DNA of 64,000 bases from Parachitinimonas caeni (GCF_030129945.1 NZ_JARRAF010000007.1:62001-126000), one strand, 5' to 3'. Numbered from the stretch's first letter, positions 35,855 to 45,804 are shown. Notes: generated from the sequence alone by a model not told the origin. Numbers and translations: made by a program.

Positions 35855-36871
35855 CTACGCTGGAGCCCGTTCCAGCAACATGGCATCGCCATAACTGAAA
35901 AACCGATACTGACACGCCACCGCATGCGCATAGGCATGTTGCATCACGTCATGACCAGCAAAAGCAGCGACCAACATCAGCAGGGTAGACTTTGGCAGAT
36001 GAAAGTTGGTAATCAGTCTATCCACCACCTTGAACTGAAACCCGGGGGTGATAAAAATATCGGTATCACCAACTGGCTCGGCAAAATCGCCTTGCAAGCA
36101 ACTGGCCTCCAGCGCCCGCAAAGAAGTCGTGCCCACTGCGATCACGCGGCCGCCATTGGCTTTAGCCTGGCGGATTGCGTTGATCGTTGCCTCGGGCAAC
36201 CAATAGCGCTCACGATGCATACGATGCTGGGCAATCTCTTCAGTTCGAACGGGTTGAAAAGTGCCGGCACCAACATGCAAGGTCAGGAAATGCAGCCCCA
36301 CCCCTTGCTTTGACAGCTGATCCAGCATCGCCTGATCAAAATGCAATCCAGCCGTCGGCGCCGCCACAGCCCCCGACTCATTCGCGTACACGGTCTGATA
36401 ACGCTCTGCGTCATCACCGGTCGGATTGTGGCTGATGTAAGGAGGCAGAGGCAGCTTACCAATCGCCTCAAGAACCTGTTCGACTGGCGCATTGAAGCGC
36501 AGCAAATAAAACTCACCGTCCCGTTGGACGACCTCAGCACCATATCCTGCAAAAACCAGCGCTGAACCCGGCTTGGGCGACTTGCTGGCCTTGATCTGGG
36601 CGAGCGCCTCGAACTCGCCAACCATCCGCTCAACCAGCACTTCAATCTGCCCGCCGGTCTGCTTCTGCCCATGCAATCTCGCCTTGACGACGCGCGTATC
36701 GTTGAATACCAGCACATCACCCGTGCGCAACAGCGTGGGCAACTCAACAAACATACGATCTGCCAGATTCTTGTTTTCAACATGCAACAAGCGACTGGCT
36801 CCGCGCCGCTCGGGCGGGAACTGCGCAATCAGATGCTCTGGTAAGTGGTAATCAAAATCAGCAAGACGCAT
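35855..36871 (-). CDS. queA: S-adenosylmethionine:tRNA ribosyltransferase-isomerase
   Basis: This 338-residue protein begins MRLADFDYHLPEHLIAQFP and carries RLLH, VFNDTRVVKARL, HVGAGTFQPV, NFHLPKSTLLMLV and FFSYGDAML, all QueA signatures. It adds the ribosyl part of SAM to preQ1 in tRNA to give epoxyqueuosine. The ATG at 36871 fits the family; the in-frame start at 36883 adds four residues. Confidence 0.97.
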   Translation of the reverse strand: MRLADFDYHLPEHLIAQFPPERRGASRLLHVENKNLADRMFVELPTLLRTGDVLVFNDTRVVKARLHGQKQTGGQIEVLVERMVGEFEALAQIKASKSPKPGSALVFAGYGAEVVQRDGEFYLLRFNAPVEQVLEAIGKLPLPPYISHNPTGDDAERYQTVYANESGAVAAPTAGLHFDQAMLDQLSKQGVGLHFLTLHVGAGTFQPVRTEEIAQHRMHRERYWLPEATINAIRQAKANGGRVIAVGTTSLRALEASCLQGDFAEPVGDTDIFITPGFQFKVVDRLITNFHLPKSTLLMLVAAFAGHDVMQHAYAHAVACQYRFFSYGDAMLLERAPA

Positions 36872-37204
36872 TATTGCCTTCACAAATATTTCTAATTATA
36901 AGCGCTAAGCCGCAGTACCGTAGCCTTCCAGGCAAGTTCCGGGGGAATTTCTTCGATTTGCGTCGAAAATCACGCTTCATGAAAAAGAGTGACCCGCCCA
37001 GCCGACATGATCGTCAGCAGACCTGGATCTTTTTGAAAGCACCTTGCAGCGAACTGGCCAAGCGCTATTTTGATACCGGGCATGCCCTAAGCTCTCGTCA
37101 TAAGGCTTGATCCAGCGCGGGTAAGCGGCAGTTTGCGACCACCCTTCGACGGAATCCACACTATTCTGACCATCAGTCTAATGTCGGACACACATGCAAT
37201 AAAA

Positions 37205-37232
37205 CGGTCAAATCAAAACGATCGTTTGACCG
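37205..37232. promoter_or_regulatory. Operator-like dyad upstream of aroQ
   Basis: CGGTCAAA (37205-37212) and TTTGACCG (37225-37232) are perfect inverted arms. The inner AAACGATCGTTT (37216-37227) is itself a 12-base palindrome overlapping the right arm. It lies 55-82 bases before the aroQ ATG and overlaps a TTGACC that could be a -35 element. It is the kind of site a dimeric repressor would use. The rest of the 36872-37204 gap shows no gene. Confidence 0.5.
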
Positions 37233-37279
37233 AAATTGTGGTGAATTGTAGACAAATTGCAGGAAATTGCGGCAAACTG
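37233..37279 (+). repeat. Helically phased AAATTG repeats before aroQ
   Basis: Five copies of an AAATTG-like hexamer start at 37233, 37243, 37254, 37264 and 37274 (AAATTG, GAATTG, AAATTG, AAATTG, AAACTG). They are spaced 10, 11, 10 and 10 bases, one helical turn each. They directly follow the dyad and end 8 bases before the aroQ ATG. Confidence 0.6.
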
Positions 37280-37286
37280 CGTCGCT

Positions 37287-37775
37287 ATGACTCAGTCGCC
37301 TTCAACTCAACACGGGCTTCCGCCGCGCCAGATTCTGGTTCTTCATGGCCCCAACCTGAATCTGTTGGGCGTGCGGGAACCACAACATTATGGCGCCACC
37401 ACGCTGGCAGAAATCAACCAGCGTCTGGTTGAACAGGCCTGTCTTCACGGCGTCACTTGTGACACGTTTCAGAGCAATGCCGAAGCTGCATTGATTGAGC
37501 GTGTTCACGCCACGCTGCATGATGGCACCGATTTCATCATCATCAATCCGGCGGCCTACACCCATACCAGCATTGCACTCAGGGACGCAATCAGCGCCGT
37601 CAAGATTCCGTTTATTGAAGTACATCTTTCGAACGTGCATGCACGCGAACCCTTCCGCCACCACTCCTACTTTTCAGATCTGGCCGTTGGCGTGATCTGT
37701 GGTCTGGGGCCCTTGGGTTACGAGCTGGCTCTCGAATATGCACTCCATCACAACCAAACCATTGCTGCGCGCTAA
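37287..37775 (+). CDS. aroQ: Type II 3-dehydroquinate dehydratase
   Basis: This 162-residue enzyme has [16 protein letters not shown], the catalytic Tyr in [30 protein letters not shown] and [18 protein letters not shown]. It dehydrates 3-dehydroquinate in the shikimate pathway. The ATG at 37287 (MTQSPSTQ) fits; the in-frame start at 37257 lies inside the phased repeats. It is followed by accB after 29 bases, the arrangement common in proteobacteria. Confidence 0.96.
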   Translation: MTQSPSTQHGLPPRQILVLHGPNLNLLGVREPQHYGATTLAEINQRLVEQACLHGVTCDTFQSNAEAALIERVHATLHDGTDFIIINPAAYTHTSIALRDAISAVKIPFIEVHLSNVHAREPFRHHSYFSDLAVGVICGLGPLGYELALEYALHHNQTIAAR

Positions 37776-37804
37776 ATCAGCAGCCGTCATTCCAAGGAAG
37801 CAGA

Positions 37805-38260
37805 ATGGATCTTCGCAAGCTAAAGAAGCTCATTGATCTGGTCGAGGAATCTGGTATTGCAGAGCTTGAAGTTACTGAAGGTGAAGAGCGAGTACGGATT
37901 ACTCGTGTCACTGCAAACAATCAGATGATTTACGCCCACCCGGCCCCCACTCAGGTTCAAGTGCCGGCCGCAGCCCCTACAGCCCCCGCTGGCACAGCCG
38001 CCCCCGCAGTACCGGCCATACCGGAAGGTGAGCCGGTCAAATCTCCCATGGTCGGGACTTTCTATCGCTCACCCTCCCCTGGCGCCAAAGCCTTCGTGGA
38101 AGTGGGCAGTCAGGTCAATGCCGGCGACACCCTTTGCATTATCGAAGCCATGAAGCTGCTTAACGAGATTGAGGCAGAACGTTCTGGTGTTATCAAAGCC
38201 ATCCTCATCGAAAATGGCCAGCCGGTCGAATATGGCGAGACACTATTTGTAATCGGTTAA
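37805..38260 (+). CDS. accB: Biotin carboxyl carrier protein of acetyl-CoA carboxylase
   Basis: This 151-residue protein has an N-terminal helical part ([18 protein letters not shown]), an Ala/Pro-rich linker (about 48-75), and a biotinyl domain with the target Lys in [10 protein letters not shown]. It carries carboxybiotin between AccC and AccAD for malonyl-CoA synthesis. AGGAAG precedes the ATG. It forms an operon with aroQ and accC. Confidence 0.97.
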   Translation: MDLRKLKKLIDLVEESGIAELEVTEGEERVRITRVTANNQMIYAHPAPTQVQVPAAAPTAPAGTAAPAVPAIPEGEPVKSPMVGTFYRSPSPGAKAFVEVGSQVNAGDTLCIIEAMKLLNEIEAERSGVIKAILIENGQPVEYGETLFVIG

Positions 38261-38348
38261 TACCAAGACCACCCGTTCAAGCCGCAGCCAGCCTGATCAC
38301 GGTAGGCTGCGCATCGCCCCACCTACCTCCTGCTCACTGGAAAAGCCG

Positions 38349-39704
38349 ATGTTCGAAAAGATCCTGATCGCCAATCGTGGTGAGATCGCGCTACGCATAC
38401 AGCGCGCCTGCCGCGAAATGGGTATTAAGACTGTGGTCGTCCATTCCGAAGCTGACCGCGAAGCCAAGTACGTCAAACTCGCCGATGAGTCGGTGTGTAT
38501 TGGCCCCGCCCCGTCCAGTCAAAGCTATCTCAACATCCCCGCCATCATTTCTGCAGCAGAAGTGACCGACTCTCAAGCCATTCACCCTGGCTACGGCTTC
38601 CTGTCCGAAAACGCAGACTTTGCCGAGCGGGTCGAACAATCCGGGTTTGTATTCATCGGGCCAAGACCAGAGTCGATCCGCTTGATGGGTGACAAGGTTT
38701 CGGCCAAAGACGCCATGAAGGCGGCTGGGGTTCCATGCGTACCCGGCTCGAATGGTGCCCTGCCAGACGACCACAAGGAAATCGTCAAAACAGCCAAGCA
38801 GATCGGATTTCCCATCATCATCAAGGCCGCTGGCGGCGGCGGCGGTCGAGGCATGCGGGTTGTTCATACCGAAGGTGCCTTAATCCAGTCCGTCGAAATG
38901 ACCCGGGCGGAAGCACAGACCGCTTTCGGCAACCCGACTGTCTACATGGAAAAGTTTCTGGAGCACCCCCGCCACATCGAGATACAGATACTGGCCGACG
39001 AATACGGCAATGCCATTTATCTGGGAGAGCGGGATTGCTCCATGCAACGCCGGCACCAGAAAATTATTGAGGAAGCCCCTGCTGTCGGCATCACCCAGAA
39101 GCAGCGCCAGAAGATTGGCGAAGCTTGTGCGGAAGCCTGTCGCAAGATGGGCTACCGCGGAGCAGGAACCTTTGAATTCCTGTTTGAGGACAATGAGTTC
39201 TACTTCATCGAGATGAACACGCGAGTGCAGGTAGAGCACCCGGTCACAGAGATGATTACCGGCATTGATATCGTTCAGGAACAGATCCGTATTGCAGCCG
39301 GTGAGAAGCTGCGCTACTCGCAAAAGCAGGTAGAACTGCGCGGCCATGCCATTGAATGCCGAGTCAACGCCGAAGACCCATTCAAGTTCACCCCAAGCCC
39401 CGGCCGGATTGCGACTTACCATACACCTGGCGGCCCAGGCATTCGTATCGACTCGCATATTTACCAGGGTTATTTCGTGCCGCCCAACTACGACTCGATG
39501 ATCGCCAAGGTCATAGCCTATGGCGACACCCGCCAGCAAGCGATCGCTCGGATGCGGGTCGCCTTGTCAGAAATGGTGGTCGAAGGCATTCAAACCAACA
39601 TCCCGTTGCATCAGGAGCTCTTTGCCGACCCATCCTTCGTGAAAGGCGGGACGTCGATCCATTATCTGGAGAAACGACTGGCTGATCGTAAAACCAGCAA
39701 TTGA
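38349..39704 (+). CDS. accC: Biotin carboxylase
   Basis: This 451-residue ATP-grasp enzyme has [15 protein letters not shown], the ATP loop [14 protein letters not shown], and the active-site [16 protein letters not shown]. It carboxylates biotin on AccB using ATP and bicarbonate. It lies 88 bases after accB. A terminator follows. Confidence 0.98.
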   Translation: MFEKILIANRGEIALRIQRACREMGIKTVVVHSEADREAKYVKLADESVCIGPAPSSQSYLNIPAIISAAEVTDSQAIHPGYGFLSENADFAERVEQSGFVFIGPRPESIRLMGDKVSAKDAMKAAGVPCVPGSNGALPDDHKEIVKTAKQIGFPIIIKAAGGGGGRGMRVVHTEGALIQSVEMTRAEAQTAFGNPTVYMEKFLEHPRHIEIQILADEYGNAIYLGERDCSMQRRHQKIIEEAPAVGITQKQRQKIGEACAEACRKMGYRGAGTFEFLFEDNEFYFIEMNTRVQVEHPVTEMITGIDIVQEQIRIAAGEKLRYSQKQVELRGHAIECRVNAEDPFKFTPSPGRIATYHTPGGPGIRIDSHIYQGYFVPPNYDSMIAKVIAYGDTRQQAIARMRVALSEMVVEGIQTNIPLHQELFADPSFVKGGTSIHYLEKRLADRKTSN

Positions 39705-39737
39705 TACTGGGTTACGGCCCATCCACATTGCTCAAGA

Positions 39738-39772
39738 CGCCACTGAGGCTATTTGGCCGCAGTGGCGTTTTT
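39738..39772 (+). terminator. Terminator after accC
   Basis: CGCCACTG (39738-39745) and CAGTGGCG (39760-39767) pair and are followed by five T. It ends the aroQ-accBC unit 33 bases past the stop. Confidence 0.85.
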
Positions 39773-39848
39773 CATCGCCATGCAACACCGCCGGACTGCC
39801 ATAGACCAACTGCCGTCGTACAATGATGCTTTTTGAACGGTATCCGCA

Positions 39849-40736
39849 ATGCCTTGGCATGAACTTCGCATCCAGGCCGACTCCAAGTTGGCCGAACAAC
39901 TCTCCGATATCCTGTTTGATCTAGGCGCGCTCAGTGTCAGCATTGAAGATGCCACCGCCGGCACCGAGCAGGAAAAGCCGATTTTCGGCGAACCCGGCAT
40001 GCCTCTGGAACAACTGTGGGAGCACAGCATTGTGGTCGCATTGCTGGCAGAAGAAGCGGACCCACACCTGTTTGCGGCAGGAGCCGCCCAACAGGCAGGC
40101 ATCCCACTCCCTACCTACGATATTAAGCACATTGAAGAGCAGGATTGGGTACGTGCCACCCAGGCACAATTCGACCCGATTCAAGTCTCCAACCGGCTCT
40201 GGATTACCCCCACCTGGCATCAACAGACACCCGACGCCATCAATATTGCCCTCGACCCCGGCCTGGCATTTGGCACCGGTAGCCATCCCACCACCTGGCT
40301 CTGCCTGCAGTGGCTGGATGAGCAGATTGCAGGCGGAGAAACTGTACTCGACTACGGCTGTGGTTCCGGCATTCTGGCAATCGCCGCCAAGCTGCTTGGA
40401 GCCACCAAAGTTGACGGCGTGGATATTGATCCACAAGCCATGATCGCCAGCCGACAAAACGCCGAGCAGAATCAGGTCAGCATGGATTTCTTTCTGCCGG
40501 ATGCTGCGCCAGATGCTCAATACGATATTGTCGTCGCCAATATACTTACCAACCCGCTGAAACTACTGGCCGCACTCTTTGCAAGCCGCTGCCGAGCCGA
40601 CGGTCAGCTGGTGCTATCGGGGATTCTGGTGGAGCAGGCGGAAGAGGTCATCGAGATTTATCGGCCTTGGTTTAACCTCGAAGTCAGCGCGGAGCGAGAA
40701 GGTTGGGTCCGCCTTGCCGGGCTGCGTAAGCAGTGA
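39849..40736 (+). CDS. prmA: Ribosomal protein L11 methyltransferase
   Basis: This 295-residue protein begins MPWHELRIQ and has GLAFGTGSHPTTWLCLQWL, the SAM loop VLDYGCGSGILAIAAKLLGA and VVANILTNPL, all PrmA signatures. It trimethylates ribosomal protein L11. Position downstream of accC is common in this class. Confidence 0.96.
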   Translation: MPWHELRIQADSKLAEQLSDILFDLGALSVSIEDATAGTEQEKPIFGEPGMPLEQLWEHSIVVALLAEEADPHLFAAGAAQQAGIPLPTYDIKHIEEQDWVRATQAQFDPIQVSNRLWITPTWHQQTPDAINIALDPGLAFGTGSHPTTWLCLQWLDEQIAGGETVLDYGCGSGILAIAAKLLGATKVDGVDIDPQAMIASRQNAEQNQVSMDFFLPDAAPDAQYDIVVANILTNPLKLLAALFASRCRADGQLVLSGILVEQAEEVIEIYRPWFNLEVSAEREGWVRLAGLRKQ

Positions 40737-41158
40737 CGGGTGCAGGCACGATATTGCCAAATAGCCATACCAAGCGGGCTTCGGGAACCAGGCGATAAGT
40801 TCCAGAAGCCCGGCAGAGCCGCGATTTCCGCAAACACAGGTCTCCGGGGCGGCACATAACAACCCCCGCGAGCCCCCTTGGCTAGTGGCCGTTTGGCCTC
40901 ATCGTCAATCGCTTCTCTGCCTGAGCTCAGCTCATCAGCCCACCCCGGCAGACGTTGCCAAGTACGCAACAATGCGCTAAACACACCGGGGACCCCATCT
41001 ACTCGCGCCAGAACTACCGATCTGGCTTGGTTGTACACAAAAACGTGGCAAACTAGGCTCTGTTGGTATGTATATTGCGGGACCGACAGGCTATGCAGCC
41101 CCCTGCCGGTGCTGCTATTTCTGCAAACCGTTTCAGAGAAAACCGAAAACACCAAACA
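40737..41158. other. Gene-free region with a MITE-type terminal match
   Basis: I see no gene with family support in these 420 bases; the long minus-strand frame crossing it resembles nothing I know. It contains TAGGCTCTGTTG at 41054-41065, identical to the terminal 12 bases of the right end of the MITE-like element at 43158-43379. A partial or solo copy is therefore possible. The downstream gene's promoter should also be here. Confidence 0.4.
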
Positions 41159-42334
41159 ATGTTCCATGTCACTCGCTGCCCAAACTGCCGTACCAGCTTC
41201 AAGCTGACCGATGCGCATTTGACCGCGTATGGTGGAAAAGTCCGCTGTGGCCGCTGTGCCTTTGTGTTTGACGCCAGAGACCACATGCTCAGCCATGGCG
41301 AAAATCAATCGCCGACGACTCCGGCCCCGGCTCAGACGGCCAGCACGCCGCCAGAAACCGCTACCGCAACTCAGGCAGCCACACCCATAAAGGCGCCTCC
41401 CGCGCCCATCACCAAACCTGCAGAGGAAGACAACCTGTACGGGCTCAATGACATCTCGATCCAGTTGAAAGCAACTGCCGAGACAGAGTCTTCAGATGGC
41501 AGTCTCACCGACAAGTCACTGCGAGAACTGGCTGATGCGCTCAAGACGCCGGCGCCAGCCGAAGTCCAGATACCACCCCCTCCCCCTCCCGCACCAGAGA
41601 AGGCTGAAGAGCCTGGCAAGACCTTGCTGGAGCTGAATTTCGACATCGCCGCTCAGCTGGAGAAAGCGATTGAAGCCGCTTCCGATTTCAGCAATCTGCC
41701 ACCCGTAGAGGCCACAAGTCCGGGCAATGCCGCTGCAGATGCCTTTAGCCGCAGCAGCTTTGATGACCACAAAGCAGGCGAGTATCGTCCGATCCTTACC
41801 TCAGAGGACGAAGCGTTGCTCAGCCTGCCACCGGAGCCCTCGCCTTGGCGTTGGCTATGGTTGATACCGGCTTTTATCGCTTGCGTTGCCCTGGTCGCCC
41901 AGGCTGCGTACTTCTTCCGGTCCGAGCTGGTCGTCCAGATGCCAGGACTGAAGTCCCGCTTTGAAAATCTCTGCGCACGAGCCGGCTGCGAAATTGCCCT
42001 GCCCGCCAAGCAAGATTTTCTGAGAACAGAGTGGTCGGAGCTGACCTATCTGCCAGATCAGCCCAACCAGATGCAGGTCAACGCCACCTTGCGCAATCAT
42101 GCTCCGTTTGATCAGGCCCTACCGTTGCTCGAACTGACTCTGACCGATGATCATGACCGGGTCGTGGCAAAGAAGGTGTTCACGCCGACCCAATACCTAC
42201 CCGATAACGGCGGCAAGCGCCCCAAGGCACTGGCTGCGAATGTGGATCAACGTGTTTTCCTTCAGTTGCAGCTTGATGGTGCCAAGTCCACAGGCTATTC
42301 GATTTATTGGTTCTACCCGAAACCTGATCGCTGA
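41159..42334 (+). CDS. Zinc-ribbon, single-helix DUF3426 protein
   Basis: This 391-residue protein has an N-terminal MJ0042-type zinc ribbon (CPNC and CGRC within the first 30 residues). A long Pro/Ala/Glu-rich linker (about 50-220) leads to one membrane helix (WLIPAFIACVALVAQAAYF, about 240-260) and a C-terminal DUF3426 domain. The topology is a cytoplasmic zinc finger with a periplasmic C-terminus. It is commonly downstream of prmA in betaproteobacteria. The ATG at 41159 starts at the finger (MFHVTRCPNC). Function unknown. Confidence 0.87.
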   Translation: MFHVTRCPNCRTSFKLTDAHLTAYGGKVRCGRCAFVFDARDHMLSHGENQSPTTPAPAQTASTPPETATATQAATPIKAPPAPITKPAEEDNLYGLNDISIQLKATAETESSDGSLTDKSLRELADALKTPAPAEVQIPPPPPPAPEKAEEPGKTLLELNFDIAAQLEKAIEAASDFSNLPPVEATSPGNAAADAFSRSSFDDHKAGEYRPILTSEDEALLSLPPEPSPWRWLWLIPAFIACVALVAQAAYFFRSELVVQMPGLKSRFENLCARAGCEIALPAKQDFLRTEWSELTYLPDQPNQMQVNATLRNHAPFDQALPLLELTLTDDHDRVVAKKVFTPTQYLPDNGGKRPKALAANVDQRVFLQLQLDGAKSTGYSIYWFYPKPDR

Positions 42335-42485
42335 GCCTCTCAAGCGTTCACGGTTTATCGTGGCTAGGCATGCACAGCCACATCCGCAGCATCACGCAGC
42401 AGGCATGGCTTGGCCGCAGCTTGAATTCGTGCACCGGGCCATCAATACTGAAATGAGCCACCCTACGTAGCCAGGAGGAATCGAG

Positions 42486-43001
42486 ATGGCAACCATTATG
42501 CTGAACGGCGAACCGATTGGGGTCGGCGGTCGTTTTCCCCAAGTCGGAGACACCGCTCACAGCTTCATGCTGGTTGACAACAATCTGGGAGATGTATCGC
42601 TCAGCAAGTTTTCCGGCAAGCGCAAGATTATTGCCGTCGTGCCGAGCGTTGACGCAGAGATCGGCCTGAAGATCGCTCGCCGGCTAGAAGCAATTGCCGA
42701 CAACTTCGCCAATACCAAGATGATTCTGGTATCGGTTGATACTCCTTACGCCCAAGCCCGTGTTACCGCCGTTGAAGGTTTCCGCAAGCTGCTGATGCTG
42801 TCCACCTTGCGCGGCCGGGACTTTCACAAGGACTACGGTGTCATGATCACCGATGTCCCACTTTCCGGCATGATGGCAACCGCCCTGATCGCAATGGATG
42901 AGGCAGATACCGTCCAGTATTCGGAATTGGTTCAAGACGTCAACTCGGAGCCCAACTACGAAAAAATGGCAGATGCCATGCTGCCGCCGGAAGAGGGCTG
43001 A
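42486..43001 (+). CDS. Cysteine-free thiol peroxidase (Tpx) paralogue
   Basis: This 171-residue protein aligns without gaps to the Tpx encoded at 43453: GDVSLSKFSGKRKI, the FPSID-type loop VPSVD, and LSTLRGRDFHKDYGV. It contains no cysteine at all. The peroxidatic Cys60 position is Gly (DAEIG instead of DTPTC) and the resolving Cys94 position is Thr (AQARVTAVEG). It therefore cannot work as a peroxidase. The fold and the RGRDF element are kept, so it is probably a maintained non-enzymatic protein. AGGAGG precedes the ATG. Regulatory, scaffold or partner roles are possible. Confidence 0.88.
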   Translation: MATIMLNGEPIGVGGRFPQVGDTAHSFMLVDNNLGDVSLSKFSGKRKIIAVVPSVDAEIGLKIARRLEAIADNFANTKMILVSVDTPYAQARVTAVEGFRKLLMLSTLRGRDFHKDYGVMITDVPLSGMMATALIAMDEADTVQYSELVQDVNSEPNYEKMADAMLPPEEG

Positions 43002-43157
43002 GTCAGGCTGGAGTGACGCGATTGCCGACGCAATCAGCCTGCCACTTCAAATTCGCGCATCAAGCCCCAAAATACATAACGGCCCAGCCATTGGCGGCCG
43101 TATTTTTTTGTACAGGCCGGTTTTTTGAGCATGCCCATTTGTGCTGAACCAATGCCT

Positions 43158-43379
43158 TAGGCTCCGTTGACGTTTTGTTTTGGGATCGCGCTTTGCCCCC
43201 GCAAGGAGGATGCGTTGCCAGTAAGCCGCTTGGCAGCAGCCACGCAAGGCCAGGTCGAGTTTTAGAGTATGGTGTCATTAGGGTCCGCTTATTGCGCTGA
43301 CTAAACCGCTCTCACCCTGCCTCGTCCCGCCCTTAAACTCGGCCCGGCGCGACCGGAAACAAAACGTCAACAGAGCCTA
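43158..43379. mobile_element. MITE-like element with 23-25 bp terminal inverted repeats
   Basis: The left end TAGGCTCCGTTGACGTTTTG (extending to 43181) and the right end (43355-43379, reverse complement TAGGCTCTGTTGACGTTTTG and on) match at 22 of 23 positions. They enclose about 175 bases without a transposase. TA bordering each end may be the target duplication. The ends resemble those of IS5-group elements by general form, which is a memory-based comparison. It sits between the two tpx paralogues. Confidence 0.72.
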
Positions 43380-43452
43380 CGGCTAGTGCAGCACATGCGG
43401 AAATTGCATACCAACAAAGCCTGAACTACCACTTCCCACTGGAGAACACACA

Positions 43453-43953
43453 ATGACAACCGTAACACTTGGTGGCAATCCGATTCCGGTCAACGGCAAA
43501 TTCCCAACCAAGGGTGATAGCGCCCCAGCGTTCAGCCTGGTCGGAAAAGATTTGAAGGATGTCACGCTGGCGGACTTTGCCGGCAAGCGCAAAGTGTTGA
43601 ATATTTTTCCGAGCATCGACACCCCAACCTGCGCCATGTCCACACGGAAGTTCAACGCTACAGCCAACGACATCGCCAACACCGTCGTACTGTGCATCTC
43701 TTCCGACCTGCCGTTTGCACAAGCTCGCTTCTGCGGCGCGGAAGGGCTGGATAAGGTCATTACCCTCTCGACCATGCGTGGACGGGACTTCCTGCTCAAC
43801 TATGGCGTGGAAATTGCCGGCGGCCCCTTGGCTGGCGTTACCGCCCGCGCAGTCGTTGTGCTGGATGAGCAGGACAAAGTGATCCACTCCGAAATGGTCG
43901 CCGAAATCAAGGATGAGCCTAACTACGACGCAGCATTGGCTGTATTGAAGTAA
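43453..43953 (+). CDS. tpx: Thiol peroxidase
   Basis: This 166-residue atypical 2-Cys peroxiredoxin has the peroxidatic Cys60 in [12 protein letters not shown], the resolving Cys94 in [10 protein letters not shown] and the Arg-containing LSTMRGRDF. It reduces H2O2 and alkyl or lipid hydroperoxides using thioredoxin. The spacing equals that of E. coli Tpx (Cys61/Cys95). GGAGAACACACA precedes the ATG. A strong terminator follows at 43968. Confidence 0.96.
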   Translation: MTTVTLGGNPIPVNGKFPTKGDSAPAFSLVGKDLKDVTLADFAGKRKVLNIFPSIDTPTCAMSTRKFNATANDIANTVVLCISSDLPFAQARFCGAEGLDKVITLSTMRGRDFLLNYGVEIAGGPLAGVTARAVVVLDEQDKVIHSEMVAEIKDEPNYDAALAVLK

Positions 43954-43967
43954 GCTCACGCAGCCCT

Positions 43968-44027
43968 AAAAAAAGACCCTGCCGCTCACCGTACAAAATG
44001 CCTTGGTGAGCGGCAGGGTCTTTTTTT
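43968..44027. terminator. Strong bidirectional terminator between tpx and mnmA
   Basis: A perfect 16-bp inverted repeat (43975-43990 and 44005-44020), flanked by seven A and seven T, serves both converging genes. Confidence 0.93.
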
Positions 44028-44043
44028 GGGGCACTGAAAGTGG

Positions 44044-45117
44044 CTATTCGATAATGATGCCGCCGCCCAAGCAAACTTCGCCATCGTAGAGCACCATGGA
44101 CTGCCCCGGTGTTACAGCCCATTGCGGGTCATCAAACCGAATCAGGCAGCGGCCATCAACGATCTCAAGCAACTCACACGGCGCATCTGGCTGACGATAG
44201 CGCGTCTTGGCCGCATAGCGCCCCGGTGCGGGAGGATGGTCGGCCACCCAGCTCAGATCAATCGCTTCCAGCTGCGGCTTGAGCAGCAGCGGGTGATCAT
44301 GCCCCTGCACCACGATCAGGGCATTGCCCGGAATGTCTTTCCCGGCGACAAACCAAGGCTCCCCCGGCCCACCGATTCCAAGCCCCTGCCGCTGGCCGAT
44401 CGTGTAGTACATCAATCCCATATGCTCGCCGACCCGTTTGCCTTCCGGTGTCACCATCAGCCCTGGCGCTTTGGGTAAATAGCGATTCAGAAACTCACGG
44501 AAAGGCCGCTCACCAATGAAGCAAATCCCCGTCGAATCCTTTTTGTCATGATTGGGCAAGCCAATCTCGGCAGCAATGCGCCGCACTTCCGGCTTGGTGA
44601 GTTCGCCCAGCGGAAAACGCGCGTGGCTGACCTGGTGCTGATTCAGACGGTACAGAAAATAGCTCTGATCTTTGGCCGTATCCGCTGCTTTGATCAGCTG
44701 CGCTTGCCCCTCTGGGGTATCCCGCCGCGCTACGTAGTGACCAGTCGCCATCTCACTCGCGCCAAGAGACAAGGCATGATCGAGAAACGCCTTGAATTTG
44801 ATCTCCGAGTTACACAATACGTCGGGGTTCGGGGTACGGCCAGCTGAATACTCTGCCAGAAAATAACTGAACACCCGGTCCTTGTATTCCCGTGCAAAGT
44901 TGACGATCTCGATGTCAATGCCAATCAGATCAGCCACCGCAATCGCGTCGAGCGAATCCTGCTTGATCGAGCAATATTCATCGTCGTTGTCGTCTTCCCA
45001 GTTCTGCATGAAGACGCCGACAACGTCATACCCCTGCTGCTTCAACAGCCAGGCTGATACGGAGGAATCTACCCCTCCAGACAGGCCAACAACGATTCGG
45101 GAAGCGGTATCAGTCAT
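44044..45117 (-). CDS. mnmA: tRNA-specific 2-thiouridylase
   Basis: This 357-residue enzyme has the PP-loop [15 protein letters not shown], the catalytic Cys in [15 protein letters not shown] and the second Cys in [16 protein letters not shown]. It thiolates U34 of Lys, Glu and Gln tRNAs. The upstream NUDIX gene overlaps its start by 8 bases. Confidence 0.97.
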   Translation of the reverse strand: MTDTASRIVVGLSGGVDSSVSAWLLKQQGYDVVGVFMQNWEDDNDDEYCSIKQDSLDAIAVADLIGIDIEIVNFAREYKDRVFSYFLAEYSAGRTPNPDVLCNSEIKFKAFLDHALSLGASEMATGHYVARRDTPEGQAQLIKAADTAKDQSYFLYRLNQHQVSHARFPLGELTKPEVRRIAAEIGLPNHDKKDSTGICFIGERPFREFLNRYLPKAPGLMVTPEGKRVGEHMGLMYYTIGQRQGLGIGGPGEPWFVAGKDIPGNALIVVQGHDHPLLLKPQLEAIDLSWVADHPPAPGRYAAKTRYRQPDAPCELLEIVDGRCLIRFDDPQWAVTPGQSMVLYDGEVCLGGGIIIE

Positions 45118-45616
45118 AGTGATGAATCAAATCAATAGGGAAGCGCCGGCCAGCCAGATAGTCATCGACGCATTGCAAAGTGAGGGGGCTGCGGTGTGCG
45201 GCTTGGCAAGTCAATAGTTCTTCTCGACTCATCCAGATGGCGCGAACGATGCCGTCATCCAGATGGCACAGTAAAGCATGTGGATATTGCCCAGCGAAAG
45301 CCAGATTGACACGATCACGGGTTGGATCACCCTCTGCGCCCAGCAGCTCCGCAGCAAACGCAAATCGCAGATAGGTGAGCCCGGTTTGCCCTGGCGGTGA
45401 CCATTGATAGATACCAACCAGAGCCGTCGGCCGAATCTGAAAGCCTGTCTCTTCGGCAGCCTCTCGAATGCAGGCGTTCAGCAAGGACTCACCATCATCC
45501 AGATGCCCCGCTGGCTGATTGAGGCGCAAGCCCTGATCCGTCTGCTCCTCTACCAGCAGGAATCGTCCCTGCAGTTCGACAATTGCAGCGACAGTGACAT
45601 TCGGTTTCCATCTCAT
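45110..45616 (-). CDS. NUDIX hydrolase
   Basis: This 168-residue protein has a Nudix box [25 protein letters not shown] (split here as G-x5-E-x7-REAAEETGF) preceded by LNQPAG. It resembles NudJ, which hydrolyses thiamine-pyrophosphate precursors, and nudJ commonly neighbours mnmA. The ATG at 45616 (MRWKPNVTV) fits the family; its end overlaps mnmA, indicating translational coupling. Confidence 0.9.
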   Translation of the reverse strand: MRWKPNVTVAAIVELQGRFLLVEEQTDQGLRLNQPAGHLDDGESLLNACIREAAEETGFQIRPTALVGIYQWSPPGQTGLTYLRFAFAAELLGAEGDPTRDRVNLAFAGQYPHALLCHLDDGIVRAIWMSREELLTCQAAHRSPLTLQCVDDYLAGRRFPIDLIHHYD

Positions 45617-45804
45617 GATGTTTTTAGTCTGGAAAGGACAAAGGTTTCTCAATCCCGGGCTTGCGGCCCATTCAAATCTGGAATTAACAGTTTAATTTCA
45701 AATACTTAATTAATTTTACAGCTGCGGATAACCAGGAAAATATTTAATACCAGAATACGAAGATATTGTGGCACAAGCCACTGTTTCAATTGGCATTACC
45801 AAAT

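Noticed and set aside
40658-41308. 216-codon minus-strand frame in the prmA to DUF3426 gap
   Set aside because: It overlaps both flanking genes antisense and resembles nothing known.
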